The notes beneath the pieces are model-generated. The model worked only from the letters and a program-made list of their open reading frames with translations, was not told the DNA's origin and did not search any database. The position numbers and the translations under genes were made by a program. Shown piece after piece: positions 47,482 through 60,040 of a stretch of DNA of 64,000 bases (positions within the stretch are counted from its first letter, which is position 1; every line of letters starts with the position of its first letter). The stretch comes from Polytrichum commune (Eukaryota; Streptophyta; Polytrichopsida; Polytrichales; Polytrichaceae): NCBI GenBank assembly GCA_950295325.1, contig OX485806.1, positions 58,151,169-58,215,168 on the forward strand. Reading direction: 5' to 3'.

Positions 47482-48985
47482 TGCCAATGCGTGCACCATG
47501 TCGATCGCGAGATTGGAAGATTCTATGCTCAAATTATAACCATTGATAGGTTGGATAGCATTGGAGAATCTAAAACATTATAGTAGTGGTACTTGACCAA
47601 TCTAATCCGCAGGACCATTGCCCCGGACTTCCAAGCTCTTCACAAACTCCTCTATGGTCAAAGGTGTGGCTCATAATACGGATTGAACATGTGTTACAGT
47701 TGTCAAATTCATCACCTCCCCTGAAGCTTCGAACATATAATAATCCGGAGTGAAAGAACTACCTTTAGTTTTGGATGGAGCCGATGATTTCAAGAATTGG
47801 ACAAATGACGCCAATTTCTTGCACCTCTCCTCCAAAGCGCCAATCTTTGCCTCCAACATCTTTTTTCGTTCGAAAGAAGGGCGTTTTTCTAGATGGAGAT
47901 TGAAGCAGTTTTCCACCTCGTGATTGTTTTACCTATAGTAAGAACATTTCAATTTCTCGGTAGATGTGTATCAACCTCCTTTGTTGAATTCTTAGTGGGA
48001 ACAACTGGGTTCCACTTCGGATGATTAATGACGCAATATTGCTTGTGATTTGACAAACAATCATTTTTAGCATGGCCCGACTGTCCACAAGAAAAACAAT
48101 ATAAGGTCTTTTCCACATCTGTTTTTGCCAATCCCACAACTACGACATAGGTCTTCTAGGATTTGCTAAAATCTACTAGCAAGGATACCAAGTCAGTGGC
48201 ATCGTGCTAATATAAGGCACGATTACAGTGCTTTACAATGGCAAATGCCTCTACAAGTGTCATCCACCTACCATAATCCATGATGATCTTGGGCATCGTT
48301 AATTCAATGAGACATTTATCAATCTTTGACAAAAAAAATCCTTCACCAACTGGCTCTCCGCAAAAGTACCTTGTGATACCATAACAAATCTTGTCAACCT
48401 CATACACATGGTATGAGTTGTATCATTGTTCTTCCACCTGAAGTCTTGGATCCTTTGTATTTGATCTTGATGGAAATTTTTGTATGTTTCGTTCAAATGG
48501 AAATGGAATTCATGCAAAGAATCGAGATATGGCGGAGCCCTAAGGAAACTAATGTTGTTTGGATAGTTTAGGCATAATGGAAGAGTGGAAAAATTGGCTT
48601 GACGTAATAGCAAATGTGAAAGCATAAACGTGCTCCTTAGGTTCACTAGAGAAAGTCCCTTTCACATCCACTACAAAGACATCCTTCATATGTACTACAA
48701 ACACAGTTTTTGCTTGCTCCATCTTAAACACATGTGTGGCCAATGAATTGAAAGCCGCGCCTTCATTCAGTGTAGAAACCAACTCCACTCAAGTCTTCCA
48801 ATCCCGCTCCATTTGGCGCAACTCCATCCAATGAGCATCCTTTCATTGCTCATAAGTTTATAGCCTTTTGTTCTTCAAATGTTGGGGCAAAAGCTTGAAC
48901 ATATACCAAATTTTAAAAGTCATTGTGCGTTGTCGCTTCTTCCTTATCCACATCCTAAACCAAATTCTCCAGTCTTGTAGGGAAA
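47482..48985 (-). pseudogene. gag N-terminal and zinc-knuckle region (copy 2)
   Basis: Recognisable by alignment to copy 1: FHQDQIQRIQDFRWKNND, the zinc knuckle in CFSCGQSGHAKNDC (48,090), LEAKIGALEERCKKLAS, and the ELVSTLNEGAAFNSL block. Stops and frameshifts are frequent. The second knuckle is degraded. Confidence 0.8.
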
Positions 48986-49361
48986 TGGTTCCTCTTCGAC
49001 TAGTGTAAAAAAAATAAAAAATAAAAAACAACCTATACTTGCAACCACCACCAAACTTATGGTTTGCTGGTCATCAACCTAGACTCACCATTAGGGAATA
49101 CAAGCATAAAAATCACGTCAGTTATCACTCTGACCTCACCCCTACGATACCTTATTACAAACAAGTACAACACAAAAAGAGACAATGTTGGCAATTTCCA
49201 GTGACACAACCCGCTACGCGAGAAGATACCACAACGAAATACAAAAAATAATGCAATTGCAACATTGGATCTTCTTCCCCAAATAACAATTAGGCAAAAA
49301 TTAAGATTGACCGCGTACAACCGACACTTGCCTACGGCTTGTTGTGAGCAATAATCACCAC

Positions 49362-51420
49362 CACCCTTGATTGCGTCCTAGTCCAGGTGGAGGGTCAATT
49401 GTTACATCCTAAATTCACCATTTACATGTGCAATCACATTCCAATTGAAGTGGAACAAGTGGTGTGTATGATACATTCTTTATTAACTCATGTGAGCATT
49501 CACAAATGCTTGATTACCCTACGATGTTAATGCACGTCTATCAACCCATTTGATTCCCTTCATACCCAACACTAGTGATCTGAACTTGCCCCCCCCCCCA
49601 CTAGTTTGCTTAATTTTCCTAGTCCCTCTCCTCTGCCGCAACCTCATCTACCTCAAATACCACTGCAATGCACGTGTATTCACCTAGCCATAGTTTTTCA
49701 AGAAAGTCACAATGACTGGTCAATAAACCAATTCAAAGTGTAGCTTAACCAAGTCCCTAATGCCGCAGTCTTGAAACGCATGCGGTTCCACTGTTGCTTG
49801 CTCGCCCAATCTACTATTTACTCAATTTTTCGTCAACCCGATGCCTCTCCTATGTGCAGCTCTCCTCGAACTCACCGCCGATTTAGCACCTCCCAAAGCA
49901 TCAACCTCGCTGTCACGTCCAGTGTGTGCAGCTGCTTGCATTTGGCCAATGGTTGGGTGGACCACAACGGAATCATCCTCCGTCACACTAGTCTTGCCCA
50001 TGGTGGACGAGAGTGCAGATCGAGCAGGGTAGATAGGCCATGAAGACTGAAGCTTGTGATCGCACAAATATTCCGTGCACCAACTCCACACTCCAAAAAA
50101 CTTCTCTGTTGTTGCCCATGCTGCAACATCAGACTTCTCCTACCTAAACCCAACAAATCAATTTGGACAAGCAAGTCTTCATTTATTTTTAGAACCCAAT
50201 ATCGATGCCAATTCCTGAGTGTGGAGCAAATTGCCGTGAGTAAGTTCATAACGACAGAATGGCCCTCAACCGGAACTACATCCAAGAGCAGACAACATCG
50301 GCTCTGAAATGTCAAGGAGTGACAGGATGACGGCCGTCAAATCACAAAGGTTGGGGCAACAGGGCGGAATGTTGGAACCACTATCAGTATCAGCTACCAA
50401 AGGATAGGCGGAGTAGCTCAGCATGCCAAGACTGATGATAATAATTTTTACTCTTCAATCTGTAATTTTGCCAAAGGTTGCATTACGCTTGGTCTCTGTG
50501 AGCCCAAAATGGAGCCCACACATGCTCTTAAACCTTAAAATTCACTAAAACTTAGGCTTTGATTTTCATCAAATGTTCAAAAACATAAAAAGAGTGAGCT
50601 TTGAATTTAGAAGTTGAATTAAGCATTAGGCTAGGACTTTAGCACTTAATTGCTAGTAAGGAAGTAGCTCAAGTTAGGATTTAGTAACCATGCTTGGGTG
50701 TTGGAGTGTTCATTTTGGGCAATGGCTATGCTTGTGATGGGAGGAGGCCGTTACCCAACGGTGGGTAAGGCTCTGGATTTCCGGATCCAAGGGAGAGGCC
50801 CCTGGACCTCTTTCACTCTCGGAGAGTGAACAGGGGAGGTTTAAACGATGCGGAAGAGCTGCCAAATTTCGGATGTGGGAGGCCGTCCTCGATGAGGGAG
50901 GAAGAGGATGGATTATCAGCTCCCTAAAGAGAGGTCGGATGCCGAATCTTCTGTCGGCTGTCTCCATCAGCTCAATGCGACTTCAAACCAGAAACAGATT
51001 GCGGATTCCAACCCCGACACACATGATGAGGGGGAGTGTGCGGAGCTGAACCAGGACCTTCGGCAATTTGCGGCTTGGTCTGCGAGTGCAGGCAGGTGAA
51101 GGAGTAAGGAGCATCTTCGGTCGACGATTCAGAGGAGGCGAGGACATTAATGGCAAGTTGCAGGAGGTGAGTTACATGTAGTCGACCGCGTGTTTCACGG
51201 AGAATGAGGAGCAACCCTGGACAATCTGAGGTGGAGTGGAGAGGCGAGCTAGCAGCTGTCGACATTGAGACAGAGCGAATTAGTCGACTGTCGTTGTCGC
51301 ATCAACCGGCTCTCTGACTCCTTGCACAACAGATGGTGGCATTCAAACGATTATGCTGTTGCATTCTGTATCGGTTGGGAAGAATCAACAATAGACGCGG
51401 CGGAGTGTCCTCTCTTTGTG
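49362..51420. other. spacer with a dispersed-repeat fragment, no gene called
   Basis: 49,375-49,510 matches 10,570-10,740. A C-homopolymer lies at about 49,590. Open frames of 60-97 codons occur on both strands between 49.8 and 51.5 kb, overlapping each other; none has a domain I recognise. Confidence 0.45.
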
Positions 51421-51429
51421 GGGACACGC

Positions 51430-52700
51430 GAACACCAACATATCCGGATTGGCGTTTTTAAGTGCCTAATCCGGTTTTGTCCGGATGACCCTAGTATCGT
51501 CCAGGGATTCTATGAAGTGTAGGAGGTCGAGAACTCTCCGTACCCGCTTATCTTCCACTCCTTAGCCAAATTTCCGAAAACTCCAGTTTTCGGTCTTCCA
51601 GTCTTTGGGACACTCTTCGTCTTCTTCCGGAGGGTGCCTTTCTGGATTGTGCCTCTAGGTCCTAATTATAACGCTAACTTGCCCCTCTACGTCTACCCTC
51701 TAGAATAGGTGGTTCCTTCTGGCAAAGACGTCTTTTATAAGATTAGAATCCGGAAACTCCCTCACAATCAATCCGGATTGATCAGATCCATCCTGGCAGG
51801 TCACGCAGAGAGATCCGGATTATTTCTTAGGACCACAGTGACTAGAGGAGTCCGGATTCCAACCGGAGATCTGACTCGACGGGTTAAGTGGGTGACCCGT
51901 ACCACTTTCCGGATTGTCCCGCTCTCCGGCGATGAGACCTCTTCGGAAGATTAGATTGGCGCAATTCCGGATCCCTTCCGGACCTTTGCTCAATCTTCCC
52001 CACGGCTATCTCACCTGGACGTTACCCAGACACCCGGAACAATGAGGATCTCTTCCACTACACTCCGGAGGTGGCCTCCAACCCGGAACCCTTACTGATC
52101 CGGTCCTTCCCTTCTCCTTCCGACAGATCTATCCGACTACCTCTACCTTGGATTCTACTCAATCTAAGCTAATTGGGCGATCCGTACCACCTTCCGGATT
52201 GGTCCGTCTAAGGGCGGTGGGACCTTTTCAGAAGATCAGATTGGCGTGAGTTCGGGTCCCTTCCGGATCTCACCCAATCCTCCCAGCGGTTATCCCACCT
52301 AGACGTTACTCAACCATCCGGGTTAATGAGGTTTCCCTCCCACTACACACAGAGAGGATCTACAAGGCAATAACCGGATCATATCCGGGTATCCTCTCCC
52401 ATGTCCTATCCGGAACTCCTATCCCTCATACTCTCTCTCCTCCGCTAACGATCTCCGGATCATCCATATAAACATCGATCAAGGAAAGTCAAGGAGTGAG
52501 AAACCAAGTAATTTATTAGAGTTGGAGCAATTGAAATACAACAATGGAGAAGGAACCCTTCCCCAACTCCTTATTCAGCCTTAAGTAGAGGCTCAAAATC
52601 CCTAATCTAAGGGTGGCGGCCCAGGCGGCCACCCCGAAGGAAAACCCTAACTACACCCGTTCTCCCGGATTTCCCAGATCAAGATCCGGATTTTTCGCTG
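51430..52700. repeat. CCGG-rich patch with an imperfect 285-bp direct repeat
   Basis: The patch contains roughly two dozen CCGG sites, mostly as TCCGGA, in about 1.2 kb. Two related blocks carry ACCACTTTCCGGATTG (51,901) and ACCACCTTCCGGATTG (about 52,186), followed in both by GAAGAT(T/C)AGATTGGCG and CCCTTCCGGA. It may be LTR or satellite-like sequence. No coding assignment. Confidence 0.65.
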
Positions 52701-52830
52701 ACACATCCAAGGGAGAATTTTATTCCTCATCTTCAAAAACTCCTAAGTCCTCCCTGCCTACCTCTATTCTGCCTAACTAATCTAGTTGCCCTTCTAAGCT
52801 AAGAAGAGCGGTGCTTCTTCTGAGCTGATC

Positions 52831-53802
52831 TGTCGCAACCCTTGCTAACCCCCTTAGCAATCTTGCCAATTTTCAATTCTAGCAAAGGTTACGAGCGCTA
52901 ACCATTCGCATTCCGCCATGCTAATGGTTAGCTCCTCCTACCCCGGACCTTATAGTTCATAGGAAGGAACCAACCCTCCTACTTTGCTTTAGGGACTCAC
53001 CCCTTAATCGGTAACCCATTCCTAGATGTGGACTTCCATCCATGGAAGTCCAATCCTATGTTGATCATCGCGTTGCCGGAGCAACACTACAACAACCCGA
53101 ACCATACTAGGCAACTATGGCCTCACATTGGGCCAATGCCCATGGAGGCCGTGCCGTTCGGCCTCGGGTGGGTGAGGCCACACCACCTCACCCATATAAG
53201 CCTCTAGGACTTCACGCGGGGCCCCTACCCCACCGTCAACCAACCTCTTGTCTCTCTACCAAGAGTTGGGGCCAAGTGGACATTTTGCCTTAGCTGCTGG
53301 GCCTAGAACCCCCCCAGCAGCTTCAGACCATCATAACTTCCTTGTATCATGTCTGATCATAACAACCAACCACTCCATCCTCATCTACGCTTCACGTAGA
53401 TGAAGATGGACTCCTCACTTGCCCCATTCGGGCAAGTCTTGAGGAAGTTATGCCTGTTTGAACCCTGGCAGTCCCGGGAATCACTCCCAGGCACTGCTGT
53501 ACCAGGCGCTGTCCCGGGACAGCGCCCCACTCAAATGGCCATAACTCCTAGCTCACACCTCCGATTGAGGTGTTCTTGAGCATTCTAGAATCACCACGCC
53601 ATGAGCTACGCATAGCTCATGGCCTTACCCTTGTGCCTCCTAGTCTCCGTGGGTGGGAGGCGTTCCCAACGCCCGGGGCCCTCACCCACACTAGGATCAC
53701 TTGGGCCCTCTCACCAATGGCGCCACAAGTCCCGGGTGTCACTCCGGGGTCCCCCTTGTGCCCATGGTGTTTCGGGCACTCCTCATGGAGAGGTGCGCGA
53801 CA
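52831..53802 (-). mobile_element. family-A 3' LTR of left tandem element
   Basis: 972 bp, TGTCGCAACCC to GTGCGCGACA on the plus strand. The adjacent internal side (53,803-53,815, CTCACCCCCACCA) is the complement of a polypurine tract, so on the minus strand this is the 3' LTR. Contains CACCCATATAAGCC. Confidence 0.95.
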
Positions 53803-54599
53803 CTCACCCCCACCAAACGGAGTCGATGCCCTCATCGACTATACTCGTAGTCGGCACACCAATTCTCAAGTTTCCATCCTCTATGGTGCGGCATTGTGTT
53901 TACCTTAGGGCGCGACCCCCACAATGCATCTTCAAATTTGGCATAGTCCCAAAGGTGTCGTTCCTAGGTGTTCCGTTAGCGACCTTGGAACTCCTCCAAG
54001 GACCTAACCTATACTAGACCCACCTACTTTGGGACTCACTTGGGTTGCCCCTCCTTTGGGGCCTCCCCCGTTAGGCTCCACTAGCCTAACATGACACATC
54101 TAGGCGAGACCTCAACGCTTCCACTAAGTTGTCTCGGTTGCAACTCCGAGATGGCTTTCCATTGTTAAGCCACGCCTCGATCGCACGGGGGTGATGCCAA
54201 GTCCCGCCCGACTCGGTTCCCACTTTGTTCTTTCGAGACATGGGTTCATGACTCCCATGCGCCAACTCTCGTTAGCTCGCAGGTAGCACTTTTATGAGCA
54301 CGCGCCATCACCTTGTCCCCGCCCGGACAAGCCCACGGCTAAGAAGTTTCTTGGTTTTATCCAAGGCCCTTCCAAGCCATGGCCCCCAATTACTCGGCTT
54401 ACCCAACCTAGTTTGGCATGTCTATTCCCCCTCTTCCATTAACCAAGCACAAGTACAAGACTAGGACCTCATCTCATACTTTTCTCTTTGCACCACTAAA
54501 GTTTGGACTTTATTCCCTCAAGCCAAAGAACAAGTTCATGTTGTGGAGCAATTAGCCTCGAAGGTAAGTGTGCTACTAACGTCTCTCCCCCACTAAAGG

Positions 54600-54880
54600 A
54601 GATTGATGTCCTCATCAATGCCTACGCTTCATTTTATTGGAATCCATAGCCTTAGTTTCTTCAAAGTGCTTCACCAATTCATTGGTGGTTACCATGTCTC
54701 TTGCCGCTACCCAAACGGCTTCTTTCTCATGGTATCCACACCATTTCACCAAGTACTCCTTTGTACATTTTTTTTTCCTTTTCACTTGGGCTTCCTACAC
54801 TTGAGGATGCCCTCGTACCTCATGTTCCAAATGATGTCCACAAGGTCGGGAGGTGGCCTAATCATTTGCTTGTGATCGGG
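54600..54880 (-). pseudogene. chromodomain-like C-terminus (left copy)
   Basis: After the integrase tail (HPIFHVSFLKSFKDDTLWPDHK, IRPPPDLV) comes a basic stretch RYEGILKCRKPK and then, across two stops, pieces VLGEMVW and VWVAARDMV. This matches the strand pattern of integrase chromodomains, which tether insertion to marked histones. It is heavily eroded. Confidence 0.65.
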
Positions 54881-56060
54881 CCACAAGGTGTCGTCCTTAA
54901 ATGACTTTAGGAATGAGACATGAAATATGGGATGCACTTTGATCTCGGGCGGTAATTCCAACTTATACATGTCCTTGAACACTTGTTCCACAATGGGAAA
55001 CGGAGCTCCAATTTTGGACATGAACTTTGGAGTGAGGCCTTGCGGGTAAGTGAAGTTGTTCACATTCAACAACACCTTTTGGCCCACCTCATTCTCCACT
55101 TGGCGTCTTCCGGCATTGATTCGCACTTCGTACCACCTTCAGGCTTTCTCCACCAACAACTTGGTCATCTCCAAGACTTGTTTTTTTGCTCCTTGGCCAA
55201 GTCCTCACCATCTTGGTTGAACTCTAGTGTTGAATGTGCCCCCTCGAGAGCTAGGTTAATAGGTTGGAGCGCATCCACTCCATAAGCCACCACCAAAGAC
55301 CACCCCATGGTAGCCAAGTGCGTGGCTACATTGCAATTACACTCCGCTCGACCCACATAGTCCGCCCAATCTCCTTGGTCCGCCCCCACCAAGTTCCTCA
55401 AGTATTGCTTCAAGACTCCATTCACACGCTCCGCTTTCCCATACATTTGGGAATGCAAGGTCATGCTAAACCTTAGTTTCATTCCGACCTCCTTAGAGAA
55501 ATGCATTGAAAATGCACTTGTGAACTTTGGATCTTGATCCCACACAATCACTCTTGGCAACCCGTGGTGCCTCAACCATCCTTTGAGAAAAGGCTATGCG
55601 GTCTCCAACGCGGTGGCGGTTCCCACAATCGGCACCATGTGTGCCCACTTGGCAAACCACTCTACCATCAACAAGATGGCATCATACCCATGTGACTCCG
55701 GCAAACTTGTGATCAAGTCCATGCACATACCATGCCATGGCGCCAACGGGATAGGCAACGGTTGCAAGAAGCCGCCTTGCTTTTGGTAAGATGCTCGGTT
55801 CACTTGGCAATTTGATTCAAACCTTCACAAAGTGGGCTATATCTTCCTTTATGCACCGCCAATGGTACCTCCAAGACACCATTCTATGGCGGTTTTTTCT
55901 TTCTTCTCTTTGGCCGGCCATGTGGCTATCATATTCCTTCTTCAAAACCGATAGCCTCAACTTGCCTTGTGGCACATACACCCAACTTTGCTTGCACTTG
56001 AACAATCCGTCCACCAACTTAACCTCTTTGAGCACCTTGCTCTTGTGAATCTCACTTAAA
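54880..56060 (-). pseudogene. integrase (left copy)
   Basis: Zinc-binding and core domains are visible: HWRCIKEDIAHFVKVCIKCQ, then CMDLITSLPE (first catalytic Asp), VIVWDQDPKFTSAF (second Asp) and GKAERVNGVLKQYL (catalytic Glu). The tail follows with YPQGLTPKFMSKIGAPF. An in-frame TAG after ALETA (about 55,596) is also present at the same place in the right copy, and small frame changes occur near 55,160. Confidence 0.9.
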
Positions 56061-56339
56061 AGCTTTTGTGCTTTGGGGTAGTGAATTTACCCCTCCCGTA
56101 TCTTGCATCACAAATTTCCTTTGCCGGCACACATTAGCCACAAGGTTTGGATGGTTCTCATTGCTTGGAACTCTTCCGGTCTACTTCGCGCATCCGGCAC
56201 CACATTTCCACGGTCCGGTTTGTGGATCAAATCCACCTTCATAAGCGCCAAACTATCATGCCACCGCAATGACTTGGCGCTCACTTGCGCTTGTATGTCA
56301 AAATACTTTTAGGACACATTGTCCATGTAGACCTTTGCT

Positions 56340-57300
56340 TTGTGCGACCCCAAATAGTGTCGCCACATCTTCAAGCAATGCACTACGGCAAAGAAGTTGT
56401 TTGTCATGAGTTGGTTGTCTTCTTTGACAACCATCGAGCTTCATGCTCCCATATGCAATGGCCATCCATCTTACACATAATCCACCATTGGCAAAGTCAC
56501 TCGCCCCCGTATGCACTTCAAAAGGTTTCTCAAACTCCGCGAACTTGAGCACGGGCGGCGAAGAGAACTTGCTCTTAAGCTCTCCAAAGACTTGGTGAAA
56601 ATGCTCATCCCACTCTTCGGATAGCCTTTTCTTTCACAAGTCGCACAAGGTTCGACAACTGTTAAGCTTAATGCTCCCATATGCAATGGGCATCCATCTT
56701 GGATCGCATCCGCCAATGGTAAAGTTACTCGCCCCCGTATGTACCTCAAAAGGTATGTCAAACTCCGCGAACTTGAGCACGGGCGGCGAAGAGAACTTGC
56801 TCTTAAGCTTCTCAAAGACTTGGTGGGAAGGCTCATCCCACTCTTGGGATAGCCATTTCTTGCACAAGTTGGACAAGGTCGGACAACCATCGAGCTTCAT
56901 GCTTTTATATGCAATGGCCATCCATTTTGCCTCAACATCCGCCAATGGTAAAGTCACTCGCCCCCATATGCACCTCAAAAGGATAGTCAAGCTACGCGAA
57001 CTTGAGCACGGGCGGCGAAGAAAACTTTCTCTTAAGTTCCCCAAAGGCTTTGTGGCAAGGCTCATCCCACTCTTGGGATAACCATTTTTTGCACAAGCCG
57101 GACAAGGTTCGACAACCATGGAGCTTAATGCTCCCACAAGCAATGGTCATCCATCTTGGATCAACATCCACCAATGGTAAAATTCTTCGCCTCCATGTGC
57201 ACCTCAAAATGCTTATGAAAACCCGGAAACTTAACCACATCTTGTGAAGAGAACTTGCTCTTGAGCTCCCCAAAGGCTTGGCGACAAGGCTCATCCCACT
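56340..57300 (-). repeat. four-unit 228-229 bp tandem array of the RNase H segment (left copy)
   Basis: The plus-strand marker ACGGGCGGCGAAGA starts at 56,551, 56,779 and 57,008, with a diverged fourth unit near 57,237, i.e. 228-229 bp steps. Each unit encodes on the minus strand a piece like KFSSPPVLKFAEFDKPFEVH, TGAS and IAYGSIKLDGC followed by WLSQEWDE, i.e. the RT/RNase H junction. The last unit leads into the rest of RNase H (THDKQLL). Confidence 0.93.
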
Positions 57301-58179
57301 ATTGGGATAGCCATTTCCCTCAATAAGTTGAATAAGGTCCTAGCAACCTTCAAAAACTCTCGAATGAAGTGGTGGTAGTAGTTGGCTAGGCCAACAAATG
57401 ACCTAAGCCCTTTTTGAATGAAGGGCCAATTCTCCTTTTGGATTGCCTTCACATTCTTCATGTTCGTCCACCAACTTCCTTTGTCACCACATACCTCAAG
57501 AACTCAATCTCTCGTTGAGCAAAGTTCTTTTTCACTCCTTGGTGGTAACTTTTTGGGCAACACATTGGTGAATACATCCTTGTATTTCACCAACATCCCA
57601 CCAATGTGGTTTGGAGGAGGCCCATCTTTCCTAGCCTCCCCATACGTTCCTTGGAGTTTCTCCAATTGAACCACGACCATTATGTTTTCTATTTTTCATT
57701 TGGTCTATTAAGACCAAATTCGACTCGGGTCCTCCTACCATAGGAGTTCTTGTCAATTTGAACTTCAATTCTTTGCCATTATGACACATCATAATGCACC
57801 GCAAGCACACCGGCTTGCACCTCACATCTATCATGTGAATTTCAAAGAAGGCGGCCTTCACAATGATATGCATTTCATCTATTTCACATGGTGTGAAATT
57901 TTGACAAAAATCCAATGTCCCACATTGAAAGGTTACATGCATCGCGGGCTCCTTTGTCTCATGCGGATCGCCCTTTCCAAACCGCACCTTGGTGGGCTTG
58001 CCCGCTCTATCAATTGGCAAGCCCCAACTCCCTTGTGAGCTTTGGGCTCATGAAAGAATCCGTTGCCTCTTTGTCAACTCATGAGACATATCTCCCATTC
58101 ATTTGAGCCTCAAGGTACAAAAAACTTGGCCTCGGCTTAAGGCTACTAGCCTTGGCCACAATGCCATCGTCGTACATTT

Positions 58180-58475
58180 GGTCCTCCGCAACTTGGCTTG
58201 GCTTGGTCCGCAAAGCCAACTTCAAACATTTCGTGCGCGGGACAAATTGGTTTGGTGCTACAAAACCAATTTCTAATAGTTTGTCCGCAAAACAAACATA
58301 TTTTGCCTTGGTAGCACAAAGCCACCTTCCCACACTCCGTCCGCGGCACAAACATGAATTGCCTTGATAGGACAAACCCACCTCCCAACATTCCGTCCGC
58401 GGCACAAGTATGATTTGCTTTGGAAGCATAAAGCCACCTTTCAACATTCCGTCCACGGCACCAACATGTTTTGCC
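58180..58475. repeat. about 55-bp tandem array in the family-A leader
   Basis: Units with TTCCGTCCGCGGCACAA start near 58,231, 58,281, 58,338, 58,393 and 58,449. Translated on the minus strand they give a Cys/Gly-rich repeat (PRTECWEVGLSYQGN-like), but I see no reason to think it is translated. Confidence 0.85.
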
Positions 58476-59067
58476 TAAGTAAAATGGACCAAACAATTTG
58501 CACTCATTTCTTTGGGACCTACTTTTGCTAAAGCCACTTGTGGTGATGCGCCGCCAAACTTCTCTTTGGGACCATCGGCTTCAATGCTCTTGCAAACTTG
58601 ATGGTCCCCACCATGTCCTCAAGAAGCCTTGGGGACTTAAACAAGGCATCCACCACCCGCTTTTAAAACCCCACCTAAAAAGATGCATTTCTTAGAAAGT
58701 TCGTCCGTTTTAGGTGTATCCTTCATTTGTGCGTTTGAATAGCGCACATAGGCCTTAAGAGGCCCCGGGTGCCTCATTAGCACCAAATTCATTCCAACAT
58801 CAATACCTTCCAAGCATTTCGAATTGGAATTTCAATCCAACATTAATGCCCTCCAAGGTTTTGGGTGCTTTCGGTATTCTAGGCCCCAAATGTTTTTTTG
58901 AGGTTGCGGGAGCCCTTTTCAAAGCACTCCTCCATTTTCCTTACCAAATCCACCCTCATGCCCACCATTGTCATTGGAACCAATGGTATGGTCAAATTCC
59001 ACTTGCACATGATCCTTGTTCCAATTTGAGCCTCATAACCTTTTGGAAACCCCGGGCTCACCATCAT

Positions 59068-60040
59068 TGTCGCAACCCTTGCTAGGTCCCTTAATAATCT
59101 TGCCAATTTTCGTTTCTAGCAAAGGTTACGAGCGCTAACCATTCGCATTCCGCCATGCTAATGGATAGCTCCTCTTACCCCGGACCAATAGTTCATAGGA
59201 GGGAACCAACCCTCCTACTTTGCTTTCGGGACTCACCCCTTAATCGGTAACCCATTTCCCCAATGTGGACTTCCATCCATGGAAGTCCAATCCTATGTTG
59301 ATCATCGCGTTGCCGGAGCAACACTACAACAACCCGAACCATACTAGGCAACTATGGCCTCACATTGGGCCAATGCCCATGGAGGCCGTGCCGTTCGGCC
59401 TCGGGTGGGTGAGGCCACACCACCTCACCCATATAAGCCTCTAGGACTTCACGCGGGGCCCCTACCCCACCGTCAACCAACCTCTTGTCTCTCTACCAAG
59501 AGTTGGGGCCAAGTGGACATTTTCCTTTAGCTGCTGGGCCTAGAACCCCCCCAGCAGCTTCAGACCATCATAACTTCCTTGTATGATGTCTGATCATAAC
59601 AACCAACCACTCCATGTTCATCTACGCTTCACGTAGATGCCAATGGACTCCTCACTTGCTCCATTTGAGCAAGTCTTGAGGAAGTTATGCCTGTTTGAAC
59701 CTTGGCAGTCCCGGGAATCACTCCCAGGCACTGCTGTAGCAGGGCGCTGTCCCGGGACAGCGCCCCACTCAAATGGCCATAACTCCTAGCTCACACCTCC
59801 GATTGAGGTGTTCTTGAGCTTCCTAGAATCACCACGCCATGAGCTACGCATAGCTCATGGCCTTACCCTTGTGCCTCCTAGTCTCCGTGGGTGGGAGGCG
59901 TTCCCAACGCCCGGGGCCCTCACCCACACTAGGATCACTTGGGCCCTCTCACCAACGGAGCCACAAGTCCCGGGTGTCACTCCGGGGTCCCCCTTGTGCC
60001 CATGGTGTTTCGGGCACTCCTCATGGAGAGGTGCGCGACA
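59068..60040 (-). mobile_element. family-A LTR shared by the two tandem elements
   Basis: 973 bp, TGTCGCAACCC to GTGCGCGACA. It has a polypurine-tract complement on its right (60,041-60,053, CTCACCCCCACCA), making it the 3' LTR of the right element. On its left is leader sequence (minus: TGGTGAGCCCGGGG, a possible primer-binding site 4 bases from the LTR), making it also the 5' LTR of the left element. Confidence 0.95.

Larger units (their letters stand above)
41925..49361 (-). mobile_element. methyltransferase-bearing Ty3/gypsy element, copy 2 (older, 3'-truncated)
   Basis: It has the same minus-strand domain order as copy 1: gag (about 48.98-47.5 and 46.51-46.12 kb), protease (46.11-45.9), C5 methyltransferase (45.85-44.23), reverse transcriptase (44.2-42.95), RNase H (42.95-42.5) and the start of integrase (to about 41.95). 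It has many more stops and frame changes than copy 1. The 5' leader matches copy 1 up to about 49,350. The integrase core, PHD finger and 3' LTR are missing. A family-A solo LTR splits gag at 46,520-47,476. Confidence 0.88.
53803..59067 (-). mobile_element. family-A chromovirus-type element, left copy, internal region
   Basis: Ty3/gypsy element of the chromodomain type, minus strand. From the 5' LTR downward: a leader with no intact gag, a 55-bp array (58.2-58.5), a decayed protease-like block (LEAQMNGRYVS then VDKEATDSF, lacking DTG/DSG), the start of the RT linker (KDVFTNVLPKK) joined directly to the end of RT (LRSFVGLANYYHHFIREF), so the YxDD core is missing. Then come four tandem RNase H units, integrase and a chromodomain tail. 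It shares its 5' LTR with the right copy. Non-autonomous and pseudogenic. Confidence 0.9.

Noticed and set aside
53570..54017. Open frames of 70-155 codons inside every family-A LTR (also at 13.2, 31.6, 34.6 and 59.8 kb)
   Set aside because: They recur in each LTR copy on both strands, have no domain, and overlap in opposite directions. They are GC-rich LTR sequence, not genes.
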